A DNA stretch of 64,000 nucleotides from contig NZ_JACRYL010000009.1 in NCBI RefSeq assembly GCF_014306625.1, positions 10,039-74,038 on the forward strand, in the 5' to 3' direction. The stretch is from Pedobacter fastidiosus (lineage in GTDB: Bacteria; Bacteroidota; Bacteroidia; Sphingobacteriales; Sphingobacteriaceae). How positions within the stretch are numbered: position 1 is the stretch's first letter; every line of letters begins with the position of its first letter. The position numbers and the translations under genes are program-made. Shown piece by piece: positions 1-8,466 of the stretch. The notes beneath the pieces are model-generated. The model searched no databases. It was given only the letters and a program-made list of their open reading frames with translations, and was not told the DNA's origin.

Positions 1-116
1 AATTTACAATTGTAGATTGACGATTTTAGATTGTACTCGAAAATCTAAAATTTCTCCAAAGCATTTACTTCTTCGCTTCACCACAAATCGTAAATCTAAA
101 ATCTTAAATTCGCCTT
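1..116. other. AT-rich spacer with repeated ATCTAAAAT-like words
   Basis: No gene is visible here. The spacer is built from recurring short words around TAGATT, ATCTAAAAT and TAAATCT. The same vocabulary returns in the spacer before the flippase gene (3480-3528). No clear promoter could be assigned. Confidence 0.5.
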
Positions 117-1283
117 ATGTTAAAATACTTTTCAGCCGACTGGATTTTCCCCGTTTCTAGTGCCCCAATTAAAAATGGAGTAGTTGCTGTTCATCCGAAT
201 GGAGAAATAAATCAAGTATTGACTGAAATAGAGACAGTTAACTTAGATTTTGAGGTTGAAAAGTATAAGGGTGCAATTGTTCCGGGTTTTATCAATACCC
301 ATTGCCACTTAGAATTGTCGCACCTGATGGGACAAATTCCAGAGAAAACAGGTTTGGTAGAGTTTGTGCAAAGCATTATTAAAAACCGACAAAGTGATGT
401 GGAGCAGATTAATTTAGCTATGCAAATGGCTGATGAGGAAATGTTCGATAATGGGATTGTAGCTATCGGGGATATTTCTAATCATATTGCATCAAAGGCA
501 ATCAAAGCAACAAGTAAAATTTATTACCACACTTTTGTCGAAGCGATGGGATTTAATCCAGAAAGAGCAAATGCCATTATGGACTATGCAATTGGAATTA
601 AAAATGATTTTTTACCCTTGTCAGCATCTGTTGTTCCGCATGCACCATATTCTGTTTCGAAGGAACTTTTTACTTTAATAAATGAAGAAGCACAAAATAA
701 CAATACATTTATAAGCATTCACAATCAGGAAACGACTGATGAAAATTCATTTTTCGAAAGTAAAACAGGAGGCTTTTTAGATCTGTATAAATTTCTTGGG
801 CTGGACATTTCTTTTTTCGAGCCAACTGGTAAAACTTCATTACAAACTTGGTTGCCATTTATCAAAAAGCAAAAAACGCTGTTGGTTCACAATACAGTTT
901 CGAGCAAAGCTGATATAGAATTTGCGAAACAAAACCATTCAGATTTATATTGGTGTCTTTGTCCGCAAGCCAATTTATACATTGAAAATAATTTGCCTAA
1001 TGTAGATTTGCTAATGGAGCGAAAAGTTAAAATTACCTTAGGTACGGACAGCTTGGCGAGTAATCATCAACTGAATATTTTGTCAGAAATGAAAACTTTG
1101 CAACAAAAAAAGGAAGTGCCTTTCGAGAAACTTTTGAAGTGGGCCACTGTAAATGGAGCTGAATTTTTAAATCTAGAGCATCAGTTGGGAACGATAGAAA
1201 TTGGTAAAAAACCAGGTTTAAATCTCATTCAATTATCTGACGATTTTTTAATTGAGAGTGATGAAGTGGTGAAGCTATTTTAA
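117..1283 (+). CDS. Metal-dependent amidohydrolase family protein
   Basis: A 388-residue cytosolic hydrolase of the amidohydrolase (TIM-barrel, cytosine deaminase/chlorohydrolase-like) superfamily. The metal-binding HxH is H62-C-H64 in the segment NTHCHLELSH. Further ligand-type motifs are VPHAPYS, SIHNQE, LLVHNT and, near the C-terminus, LGTDSLASNH with the expected catalytic Asp. Family members deaminate or hydrolyse C-N bonds in nucleoside-like or ring substrates. The substrate cannot be read from the sequence; aminofutalosine or S-adenosylhomocysteine deaminase-like roles are possible. The ATG start gives a usual length. The gene is followed by a degraded Abi_2 gene, so it is probably not in an operon with the next intact gene. 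Confidence 0.85.
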   Translation: MLKYFSADWIFPVSSAPIKNGVVAVHPNGEINQVLTEIETVNLDFEVEKYKGAIVPGFINTHCHLELSHLMGQIPEKTGLVEFVQSIIKNRQSDVEQINLAMQMADEEMFDNGIVAIGDISNHIASKAIKATSKIYYHTFVEAMGFNPERANAIMDYAIGIKNDFLPLSASVVPHAPYSVSKELFTLINEEAQNNNTFISIHNQETTDENSFFESKTGGFLDLYKFLGLDISFFEPTGKTSLQTWLPFIKKQKTLLVHNTVSSKADIEFAKQNHSDLYWCLCPQANLYIENNLPNVDLLMERKVKITLGTDSLASNHQLNILSEMKTLQQKKEVPFEKLLKWATVNGAEFLNLEHQLGTIEIGKKPGLNLIQLSDDFLIESDEVVKLF

Positions 1284-1351
1284 TGACTTTCTAATTAATG
1301 AATAAAGATGTAAGTTTATTAAATGAATTTATATACATTTATATTAACAGT

Positions 1352-1392
1352 ACACGCCACGCTACCCTTAAGAACAGCGTCCCAGGGCGTGT
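1352..1392. repeat. GC-rich imperfect hairpin in front of the Abi_2 remnant
   Basis: The left arm ACACGCCACGCT (1352-1363) pairs with AGCGT (1376-1380) and GGCGTGT (1386-1392), leaving a five-base bulge on the right. A short T-rich stretch follows. It stands out in an AT-rich spacer. It could be a terminator of the upstream gene or a REP-like mobile hairpin; other genomic copies cannot be checked here. Confidence 0.5.
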
Positions 1393-1420
1393 CTTTTGTT
1401 TTATAAGCTTTTTGTTTTTT

Positions 1421-1730
1421 ATGTACAATAAGCAGTCACTCGCAATAGACGAACAAATAGTTCAACTGATAAATAGAGGTTTGGTAATCACCGATTCTGA
1501 CTCAGCCTTTCATTTTCTCTCTCATATTAGTTATTATCGCTTGGCTGGTTATCATAGAACAAAACATAAAGATTATCCACTTGTGTTGCATGAAATACTT
1601 ACTAAATATTATTCAGCCACAGAATAATCTGAAAATTCAGTTGTTAGATTTGTTAGAGAAATACACAAGTGTAGATCCAAAAGCATTAGGAATAAAACCT
1701 CATTGGCAAAATGAATCTTTATGGAAATAA
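1421..1730 (+). pseudogene. Abi_2 (AbiD/AbiF-like) abortive infection protein remnant
   Basis: From ATG 1421 the frame encodes a typical Abi_2 N-terminus, with QIVQLINRGLVITDSDSA and then ISYYRLAGYHR. It stops at 1627. A second frame, readable from about 1590 to the stop at 1728-1730, encodes a typical Abi_2 C-terminus: NNLKIQLLDLLEKY, then GIKPHWQNESLWK. Family members are usually about 300 residues, so roughly 180 central residues are missing and the ends are out of frame. Intact Abi_2 proteins are linked to phage exclusion; this copy cannot make a complete one. Its last bases overlap the start codon of the next gene. Confidence 0.8.
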
Positions 1731-2683
1731 AAAACCCAATCTGTAAACTCTTAAATATAAAATATCCTATCATTCAAGCCGGAATGGTTTGGTGTAGCGG
1801 TTGGAAGTTGGCATCAGCTGTTTCTAATGCTAGTGGTTTAGGGATCATTGGTGCAGGTTCGATGTATCCAAATGTTTTAAGAGAACACATTCAAAAATGC
1901 AAACTTGCAACCAATAAACCCTTCGGAGTTAACATTCCATTGTTATATCCAAATGTTGAAGAAGTTATTGATATTGTAATTCAAGAACAAGTTAAAATTG
2001 TTTTCACATCAGCAGGCAATCCGGCAACTTGGACAAGCTTTTTAAAAGCAAACGGAATTATTGTAGTGCATGTAATTGCAAATACCAAATTCGCATTAAA
2101 AGCACAAGAAGCTGGTGTTGATGCGGTTGTTGCCGAAGGTTTTGAGGCCGGCGGACACAACGGGCGAGAGGAAACCACAACGATGTGCCTAATTCCGATG
2201 ATAAAAAATACGGTGAATATTCCTGTAATTGCTGCCGGCGGAATAGGAAGTGGAAAATCGATGTTGGCCGCTTTTGCTTTAGGTGCCGATGCGGTTCAAA
2301 TTGGTTCTGCATTTGCTGTTGCAGAAGAATCATCCGCTCATTCGGCATTCAAAAACAAAATTATCTCTTCTGTTGAGGGTGATACAAAATTGGCGATGAA
2401 AAAATTGGTTCCTGTTCGGTTATTGAAAAATGAATTTGCCGATGCTGTTTCTCAAGCTGAAGCTGAAGGTGCAAATCGAATCCAATTAATGGAATTATTA
2501 GGTAAAGCAAGAGCTAAACTTGGTATGTTCGAGGGCGATATGGAAAATGGTGAACTCGAAATTGGGCAAATCTCAGCCATGCTAAAAGAAATAAAACCTG
2601 CCAAGCAGATTTTAGAAGAAATTTGGGCAGAGTTTATTTTAGAGAAAAATAATTTGTCCAATTTAAATTTTAAAGAATATTAA
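1721..2683 (+). CDS. Nitronate monooxygenase family flavoprotein
   Basis: A 320-residue FMN-dependent TIM-barrel enzyme of the 2-nitropropane dioxygenase/nitronate monooxygenase family. Visible signatures are the N-terminal YPIIQAGMVWCSG, the EAGGHNGREE segment with the family's catalytic-type His around residue 146, and the phosphate-binding AAGGIGSGKSM followed by GADAVQIGSAF. The family oxidises alkyl nitronates; the related FabK enoyl-ACP reductases share the same fold. Cytosolic. The start overlaps the tail of the Abi_2 remnant, so the gene was probably unaffected by that decay. It is followed after 3 bp by a small membrane protein. Confidence 0.9.
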   Translation: MEIKNPICKLLNIKYPIIQAGMVWCSGWKLASAVSNASGLGIIGAGSMYPNVLREHIQKCKLATNKPFGVNIPLLYPNVEEVIDIVIQEQVKIVFTSAGNPATWTSFLKANGIIVVHVIANTKFALKAQEAGVDAVVAEGFEAGGHNGREETTTMCLIPMIKNTVNIPVIAAGGIGSGKSMLAAFALGADAVQIGSAFAVAEESSAHSAFKNKIISSVEGDTKLAMKKLVPVRLLKNEFADAVSQAEAEGANRIQLMELLGKARAKLGMFEGDMENGELEIGQISAMLKEIKPAKQILEEIWAEFILEKNNLSNLNFKEY

Positions 2684-2686
2684 TAT

Positions 2687-3079
2687 ATGAATACTAAATA
2701 TTTAATGATTGCCAGTAGTATTTTTCTAGGCTTGATAGGCCTGGTTTGTACTTTTGCGGCCAGTGAGATTTTAATCTATTTCAGGCTGGAAGAATCGGAA
2801 ATATTTGAACTGATTATTCAAATACTTGGCGCACTATATTTGGGCTTTACGTTATTAAATTGGACAGCAAGAGCCAATCTAATCGGTGGAATTTACAGCA
2901 AACCCGTTTCGCTCGGCAACTTTTTACATTTTGTAACTGGTGGAATAACCCTCGCAAAATATTTCTCCAAATATCCTACAAATACTATTTTAATAGTTCC
3001 AACGGCTATATATTTAATATTTGCAATTGCTTTTGGGTTGGTTTCATTTGGGCGACATGAATTTAAAAAGCAAGCTTAA
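2687..3079 (+). CDS. Small four-helix membrane protein
   Basis: A 130-residue protein with four predicted hydrophobic segments: about residues 5-27, 40-60, 75-95 and 100-122. The C-terminus is short and basic (GRHEFKKQA). It begins 3 bp after the nitronate monooxygenase and is probably co-transcribed with it. I do not recognise a named family; it resembles uncharacterised small membrane proteins common in Bacteroidota. No catalytic motif is visible, and an inner-membrane location is inferred. Confidence 0.7.
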   Translation: MNTKYLMIASSIFLGLIGLVCTFAASEILIYFRLEESEIFELIIQILGALYLGFTLLNWTARANLIGGIYSKPVSLGNFLHFVTGGITLAKYFSKYPTNTILIVPTAIYLIFAIAFGLVSFGRHEFKKQA

Positions 3080-3110
3080 CATCAATCAAAAAAATTAACT
3101 TTGCCTAATT

Positions 3111-3383
3111 ATGAAACACCTTAATATTACGATTACAGGAAAAGTTCAAGGGGTTGGCTTTAGAGAAACCACAAAAATTATTGCCAATCAAATGATGGTT
3201 CAAGGTTTTGTTAGAAACGAAAAGGACGGTTCGGTTTATATCGAGGCAGAGGCCGATGAAATGTTTTTAGAAGAATTTGTAAACTGGTGCAATGAAGGGC
3301 CAGACCGTTCTCGTGTAGAAAATGTAAGCTTTACCGAAGGCGAAGTGAAAAACTATCGTAATTTTGAAATCTTAAAAAAGTAA
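3111..3383 (+). CDS. acyP: Acylphosphatase
   Basis: A 90-residue enzyme with the complete acylphosphatase fold. The signature [10 protein letters not shown] contains catalytic Arg18, and the second motif [11 protein letters not shown] contains catalytic Asn36. It hydrolyses carboxyl-phosphate bonds such as those in acetyl or 1,3-bisphosphoglyceroyl phosphate, in the cytosol. The length is standard for the family. A TAACTTTG element (3096-3103) resembles the Bacteroidota -7 box, but it lies only 7 bp from the ATG and has no clear -33 partner. Confidence 0.95.
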   Translation: MKHLNITITGKVQGVGFRETTKIIANQMMVQGFVRNEKDGSVYIEAEADEMFLEEFVNWCNEGPDRSRVENVSFTEGEVKNYRNFEILKK

Positions 3384-3528
3384 AGGAATTGACAATTTTA
3401 GATTATTGAATTATGATTGAAAACCTAAAGGTCAAATTGCTCAAATTGTTTATATAAATCGGTTTTAATTTTAGAGATAAGTGTAGCAACTTCAACTCTA
3501 AAATCTGAACTCTAAAATCTAAAATCAA

Positions 3529-5016
3529 TTGTCTGTATATAAAAAATTTCTTGGGCAAACGATGGTTTACGGTATTAGTACCATACTATCACGTTTATTG
3601 AATTTTATTTTAACGCCAATATTTACCCGGACTTATGCAGCGGCAGCTTATGGTATTTTTACCAAGATGTATAGCTACGCATCTCTAATAAATGCTGTAC
3701 TCGCATTTGGTATGGAAACCACTTTTTTCCGTTATCTAAATAAGCATGAGAATAAAAAGCAACAGGTATATAATAATTCTTTTTTGGTAATTGCCTTCAT
3801 ATCAGTATTATTTCTAATTACAGGTTTAGTTTTTACTGATCCAATTACCAAATGGTTATTAAATAATAATATGTCTCAGTTTCAAGATCAACGGCGATAT
3901 GTTCAGTATTTTTTATGGTTGTTGTTTTTTGATGCAATTTGTATCATTCCTTTTGCCAAACTAAGGGCAGATGGAAAACCTTTTCGTTATAGTTTGCTTA
4001 AGTTTATTAACATACTTAGTTACGTTTGTTTCAGCTTATTCTTTATTTATGTTGTGCCAGCAATTATAAAACATAACTGGCCGACAGCTCATTTCTTTGT
4101 TAGTTTTTTTCGCGAAAAATGGATTGGTTATGTGTTTCTTGCGAATCTTGCTGCAAGCTTAATTACTTTTTTATTGCTTATTCCGGAGTTTCTTAAACTG
4201 CAGTTAAAGTTTGATAAGGCAATGTTTATGACGATGCTTTCTTACAGCTGGCCAGTTTTGGTTGCTAACCTATCTTTCATTATCAATGAAAATTTAGACA
4301 AAATTCTTTTAGATAAATATTCTACAGAAGTTCAAGTTGGTATTTATGGAGCAGTTTGTAAAATCGCCATCTTTATGAGTATTTTTAATACTGCATTCAG
4401 ATTGGGTGCCGAACCATTCTTCTTCAGTCATGCTAAAAATGCAAACGCCAAACAAACCTATGCTGCTATTCTCCAATATTTTGTAATTGCATTGGCTATT
4501 TTGTTTGTTGCTTTGGTTGCAAATATCGAAATACTTAAATTGTTTATTAGTAGGGATGCAGCCCATAGAGCAGAATATTGGGTTGGCTTACCTGCTGTGC
4601 CTTATCTTTTATTGGGCTACGTTTGTTTAGGGATTTATATGAACCTTTCTGTTTGGTATCGTTTATCCGATCAAACCAGGTTTGGTCTTTACATATCCCT
4701 TGTTGGTGCTTTTATCACAATCGTGTTTAACATGTTGTTGATTCCAAAATATGGATATATGGGCTCGGCATGGGTTTCAATGGCTGCTTACGCAACAATG
4801 ACGATTATTTCTTACATCCTCGGTCAAAAATATTACCCAATTCCTTACAACCTTAAAAAGATTTTAGCGTACATAATTGTTTCAACGGTAATCGTTTTCT
4901 CTTCTTTTTTCTTGTTTAATAGAAATATCTATATTGGCAATGCAATGCTAATCGCCTTCATTTTGGGGATCGCTTATTTCGAGAAAAAAGATTTGATGAA
5001 GATTTTAAAGCGCTAA
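3529..5016 (+). CDS. Polysaccharide flippase (Wzx/MOP superfamily)
   Basis: A 495-residue integral membrane protein with about 12-14 hydrophobic helices and the N-terminal pattern of oligosaccharide flippases (GQTMVYGISTILSRLLNFIL). Members of this superfamily move lipid-linked saccharides across the inner membrane. A TTG start is used: no in-frame ATG lies nearby upstream and the conserved N-terminus begins directly after it. The gene precedes dut and a TPR/DUF4292/EnvC block, which I believe is a common Bacteroidota order. It is far from the glycan cluster at 46-58 kb, so its substrate is not obvious. Confidence 0.88.
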   Translation: MSVYKKFLGQTMVYGISTILSRLLNFILTPIFTRTYAAAAYGIFTKMYSYASLINAVLAFGMETTFFRYLNKHENKKQQVYNNSFLVIAFISVLFLITGLVFTDPITKWLLNNNMSQFQDQRRYVQYFLWLLFFDAICIIPFAKLRADGKPFRYSLLKFINILSYVCFSLFFIYVVPAIIKHNWPTAHFFVSFFREKWIGYVFLANLAASLITFLLLIPEFLKLQLKFDKAMFMTMLSYSWPVLVANLSFIINENLDKILLDKYSTEVQVGIYGAVCKIAIFMSIFNTAFRLGAEPFFFSHAKNANAKQTYAAILQYFVIALAILFVALVANIEILKLFISRDAAHRAEYWVGLPAVPYLLLGYVCLGIYMNLSVWYRLSDQTRFGLYISLVGAFITIVFNMLLIPKYGYMGSAWVSMAAYATMTIISYILGQKYYPIPYNLKKILAYIIVSTVIVFSSFFLFNRNIYIGNAMLIAFILGIAYFEKKDLMKILKR

Positions 5017-5058
5017 CCATTCGTTCATCCACTCATTCAAAATTCACTCATTCGTGAT

Positions 5059-5493
5059 ATGGAAATAAAAATCATCAATAAATCCGAGCATCCTTTGCCT
5101 CAATATGAAACTGCTCATGCAGCTGGGATGGATTTAAGAGCATCAATTACCGAAGAAATTGTTTTGAAACCTCTGCAAAGGTTACTAATTCCAACAGGTT
5201 TGTTTATAGAATTGCCAATTGGTTATGAAGCGCAGATTAGGCCAAGAAGTGGTTTGGCTTACAAATACGGCATTAGCATTGTAAATTCTCCTGGAACAAT
5301 TGATGCTGATTATCGTGGCGAAATAAAAGTTTTATTGGTAAATTTATCGGATACGGATTTCAAAATTGTTAATGGAGATCGAATTGCGCAAATGGTGGTT
5401 GCGAAACACGAAACGGTGAGCTGGAAAGCCGTTGATGAATTAAATGAAACAACAAGAGGGGAAGGTGGTTACGGCCACACAGGGAAAGGATAA
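5059..5493 (+). CDS. dut: dUTP diphosphatase
   Basis: A 144-residue trimeric dUTPase. All five conserved motifs are present: [18 protein letters not shown], the substrate-binding [11 protein letters not shown] with the catalytic Asp, GDRIAQMV, and the C-terminal flexible arm [10 protein letters not shown]. It converts dUTP to dUMP and pyrophosphate, keeping uracil out of DNA and supplying thymidylate synthesis. It lies 42 bp behind the flippase and is probably co-transcribed with it and with the TPR gene downstream. Confidence 0.97.
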   Translation: MEIKIINKSEHPLPQYETAHAAGMDLRASITEEIVLKPLQRLLIPTGLFIELPIGYEAQIRPRSGLAYKYGISIVNSPGTIDADYRGEIKVLLVNLSDTDFKIVNGDRIAQMVVAKHETVSWKAVDELNETTRGEGGYGHTGKG

Positions 5494-5581
5494 ATATAGA
5501 ATTGAATGATCGAATTTTGAACTTGCGAAACGCTTTAAAAGTTTTCCATTCATTAATACATCACTCATTCATTAATAGAAT

Positions 5582-7273
5582 ATGATTAGAATATATGTTT
5601 TTCTTGTAGTGCTTTTTTTAAGTGTATCCGCTTTGGGTCAGGTAAAACCATTGCCAACCAATCGGGATAGCAATATGGTAAAGCAACTTTTTTTTGCTGG
5701 CCTTCGCGAAAAAATGACGGAGAATTACGCCGTTGCCTCAACTAGTTTTTCTAAAATCATATCGCTCGATCCAAATAATCATGCAGCGCTTTTCGAATTG
5801 GCAAATGCCAATCTCCGTCAAGATAAATTGCCCGAAGCTGAGCAAAATATAAAGCAAGCGGTTAAGTTAAATCCCGATAACCAATGGTATTGGAGGTTAC
5901 TGGGCGAAATTTACAAGCGAACCAATAAAATGCCTGAGCTGATTGATGTATTTAGTCAGCTAACTCGCTTACAGCCAGATAACGATTCTTATTATTTCGA
6001 TAAAGCAAATGCCCAATTCTTATCAGGACAAATTGAAGCTTCGAAGAAAACTTACGATGAGATTGAAGCCAAGTTTGGAGCGTCTAGAGATTTATCAAAA
6101 GCCAAGCAACGGTTTCAGCAAAACGGAAATGCTACCGATAGCGATATTGTAAAACTTTTGGAAGGCAATCAAGCCGACGTAAAAAATTATCTATACGCAG
6201 CAGGATTATTGCTCCAAAAAGGCAACGATGTAGAAGCACTTAAAGTATTGATAAAAGCACAGCAACTCGAACCCAATAATTTTGAGGTTAATTTAGGCTT
6301 GGCCGATATTTACCGCAAGCAAAAGAATGATGATGCGGCTTTCTCCTCCCTCAAACAAGCTTTCGAAAGTGCAGAAATGCCACTGGATGAAAAGGTAAAA
6401 ATAATCGCAGCATTATTCCCAAAGTTGGATCAGCCGATTGTTGGCAAAAATGTAACAGATTTAAGTAAGATTGTTGCAGAGAAAAACCCAAGTTCGGCAA
6501 AAGCATTGGCGCTTTATGGAGATGTTCTCTATCAGCAAAATAAACTGAACGAAGCGTTGGTTCAGTATCAACTCGCATTAAAACAAAGCGAGCAAGTTTA
6601 TATCGTTTGGGAGCAGGTAATTAATATTCAAACTTTGTTGGGGCATTATGATGAAGCCATTAAGGTTGGAGAAGAAGCGTTGACCATTTATCCCAATCAG
6701 GCCGGCCTTTATTATTACATGGCCTATGCGCAATTTAAAACAGGTAAATATGAGTCTGCACAAACAAATTTAAAAAGTGCCTTGCAGTTAGATGTCGAAA
6801 ACAAGAGTTTGCAAGCGCAAGTTTATGCGTTGCAAGGCGATATTTACATTAACCAAAATAATTTTGCTTCGGCCAAAATAGCTTTCGAAAAAGCCATAAG
6901 CGTGGAGCCTGATAATTATTTGATTATGAATAATTATGCTTTTTACTTAGCATTGAAAAATGATGATTTGGATAAAGCGGCCAAGTATTCGGAAACTGCA
7001 GCGAATGCCCTGCCCAATAATCCATCCGTTACCGATACTTATGCCTTCATTTTATTTAAACAGCAAAAGTACGATTTGGCCAAAACTTGGATAGAAAAAG
7101 CCTTGCAAAACAATAGCAGTAAGAATGGTGTTTACTTGGAACGTTATGGCGACATCCTTTACATGAAGGGCGATAAAAACGAAGCTGTAATCCAGTGGCA
7201 AAAGGCCAAGGAAGCTGGAAACGGCTCTGAATTATTAAATAAAAAAATAAATGAAAAGAAATATTTTAAATAG
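5582..7273 (+). CDS. Exported TPR-repeat protein
   Basis: A 563-residue protein starting with a Sec signal peptide (MIRIYVFLVVLFLSVSALGQ). Tetratricopeptide repeats follow over nearly the whole length, with repeated patterns such as ALFELANANLRQDKLPEAEQ and AYAQFKTGKYESA. TPR arrays are protein-protein scaffolds, here probably periplasmic. Its stop codon lies 23 bp inside the following DUF4292 lipoprotein gene, indicating translational coupling. Together with the next gene this suggests an envelope-assembly role, but no specific function can be read. Confidence 0.85.
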   Translation: MIRIYVFLVVLFLSVSALGQVKPLPTNRDSNMVKQLFFAGLREKMTENYAVASTSFSKIISLDPNNHAALFELANANLRQDKLPEAEQNIKQAVKLNPDNQWYWRLLGEIYKRTNKMPELIDVFSQLTRLQPDNDSYYFDKANAQFLSGQIEASKKTYDEIEAKFGASRDLSKAKQRFQQNGNATDSDIVKLLEGNQADVKNYLYAAGLLLQKGNDVEALKVLIKAQQLEPNNFEVNLGLADIYRKQKNDDAAFSSLKQAFESAEMPLDEKVKIIAALFPKLDQPIVGKNVTDLSKIVAEKNPSSAKALALYGDVLYQQNKLNEALVQYQLALKQSEQVYIVWEQVINIQTLLGHYDEAIKVGEEALTIYPNQAGLYYYMAYAQFKTGKYESAQTNLKSALQLDVENKSLQAQVYALQGDIYINQNNFASAKIAFEKAISVEPDNYLIMNNYAFYLALKNDDLDKAAKYSETAANALPNNPSVTDTYAFILFKQQKYDLAKTWIEKALQNNSSKNGVYLERYGDILYMKGDKNEAVIQWQKAKEAGNGSELLNKKINEKKYFK

Positions 7274-8042
7274 CATTTTAGTTCTCGTTGCAGTAGCTTC
7301 TTTATCCGCTTGTAAACCAAAAAAGGAAATTGTGGTTGCCCCACCAACCAAGCCCGATGTTAAAACGGATAATTCAAAAGCAGAGGCCTTGACTTTATTA
7401 AATGGCAAGCAACTTAAATTTAATACACTTTCTTTAAAAGCTAAGGCTACCTTAGATATTTCTGGCGATGCCAATGATGTTGCCATGAACTTTAAAATGA
7501 AAGATAAGGAAACCATTTGGGTAAGTATTACCGCTTTGGGCGGCTTGGCAGAGGTTGCAAGAGCTTTAATTACGCCAGATAGTATTAAAATAATGAATAA
7601 GCTAAAAAGCGAATACACTAAAAAACCATTCAGCTACATTTATACCTTTACCAACAAACAGGTTAATTTTAACACGCTTCAAGCCATTTTAACTGGGAAT
7701 GCTGTTGATGAATTTTTGAATGAAAAATCTACACTTAAGCAAGAAAATGGTGTTTGGACAGTTTCTGGTAATAGAGAAACCTTAGATTATAAGTTCTTGT
7801 TTAATACTTTATATAAGATTTCTGAAACGAATTTAAACGATTCAAAAGCTGGGCAGGCACTAAAAGTTACCTATACAGACTATCAAAAATTAAACGAATT
7901 TTTATTTCCTGGCGCTTTACAGATCAATACACTTTCTGGTGCAAAAAAAATTAATATCAATTTACAGTTTGTAAAAATTGATGGCAATGTTCCGGTCGAT
8001 TTTCCGTTTACTGTACCAAAGAGATATACAGTAATTAAATAA
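7251..8042 (+). CDS. DUF4292 lipoprotein
   Basis: A 263-residue lipoprotein. The signal peptide ends in the lipobox SLSAC with the lipidated Cys at residue 21. The rest matches DUF4292 in length and pattern (DISGDANDVAMNFKMKDKETIW; GALQINTLSGAKKINI). Members may resemble LolA/LolB-type lipoprotein carriers in fold, which is an inference. Translation starts 23 bp inside the TPR gene, so the two are coupled. A long structured non-coding stretch follows. Confidence 0.85.
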   Translation: MKRNILNSILVLVAVASLSACKPKKEIVVAPPTKPDVKTDNSKAEALTLLNGKQLKFNTLSLKAKATLDISGDANDVAMNFKMKDKETIWVSITALGGLAEVARALITPDSIKIMNKLKSEYTKKPFSYIYTFTNKQVNFNTLQAILTGNAVDEFLNEKSTLKQENGVWTVSGNRETLDYKFLFNTLYKISETNLNDSKAGQALKVTYTDYQKLNEFLFPGALQINTLSGAKKININLQFVKIDGNVPVDFPFTVPKRYTVIK

Positions 8043-8097
8043 ATTTTATAAGCTATTATTTATTAGAAAAGCTAGGTTCGGTATTTCATTGGAATGT

Positions 8098-8302
8098 TTA
8101 GCCCCGCCATCCGCTATAATCTTTTTACCCTAAATCCCCTAACGGGAATTTGGTAAAAAGTATTACCGCTATTGTCGGGTTTATTAACCAATAATAGTAC
8201 TCCTATTTGCGCCACCTAAACCCGACCGTAAAGGAAAACCCACAGCCGAGGCACGAGGCGAGGATTTGGATTGAAGGGCGGGAGGATAGCGAGCTATAAC
8301 CA
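8098..8302. repeat. Structured Bacteroidota-type intergenic repeat element
   Basis: This fills most of the 424-bp gap between the DUF4292 and EnvC-like genes, and no credible ORF is present. Two nested structures are visible. CTTTTTACC (8121-8129) pairs with GGTAAAAAG (8152-8160) around a second pairing of AAATCCC with GGGAATTT. GTCGGGTTTA (8174-8183) pairs with TAAACCCGAC (8217-8226). The element ends with GGGCGGGAGGATAGCGAGC and TATAACC. Words like TAGCCCCG and GATAGCG are familiar from repeats scattered between genes in this phylum. The borders are approximate. Confidence 0.6.
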
Positions 8303-8466
8303 AAGAAATTTGCTTTTCATAAAATAGAACGGTGTAAATTTTAACTGCAAGAATTGTTCTCGCTTACTATGAAGATTAAGTGAAGAAGGTTATGTAATAA
8401 GGATTTAGAGGTTCTGTATCTTCTTTTTAATATATTTTACTGTAAAATTTTTATACTTTTGGCTTA

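Noticed and set aside
1298..1420. N-terminal extension of the Abi_2 remnant
   Set aside because: It crosses the GC-rich hairpin and lacks family similarity; the conserved N-terminus begins at ATG 1421.
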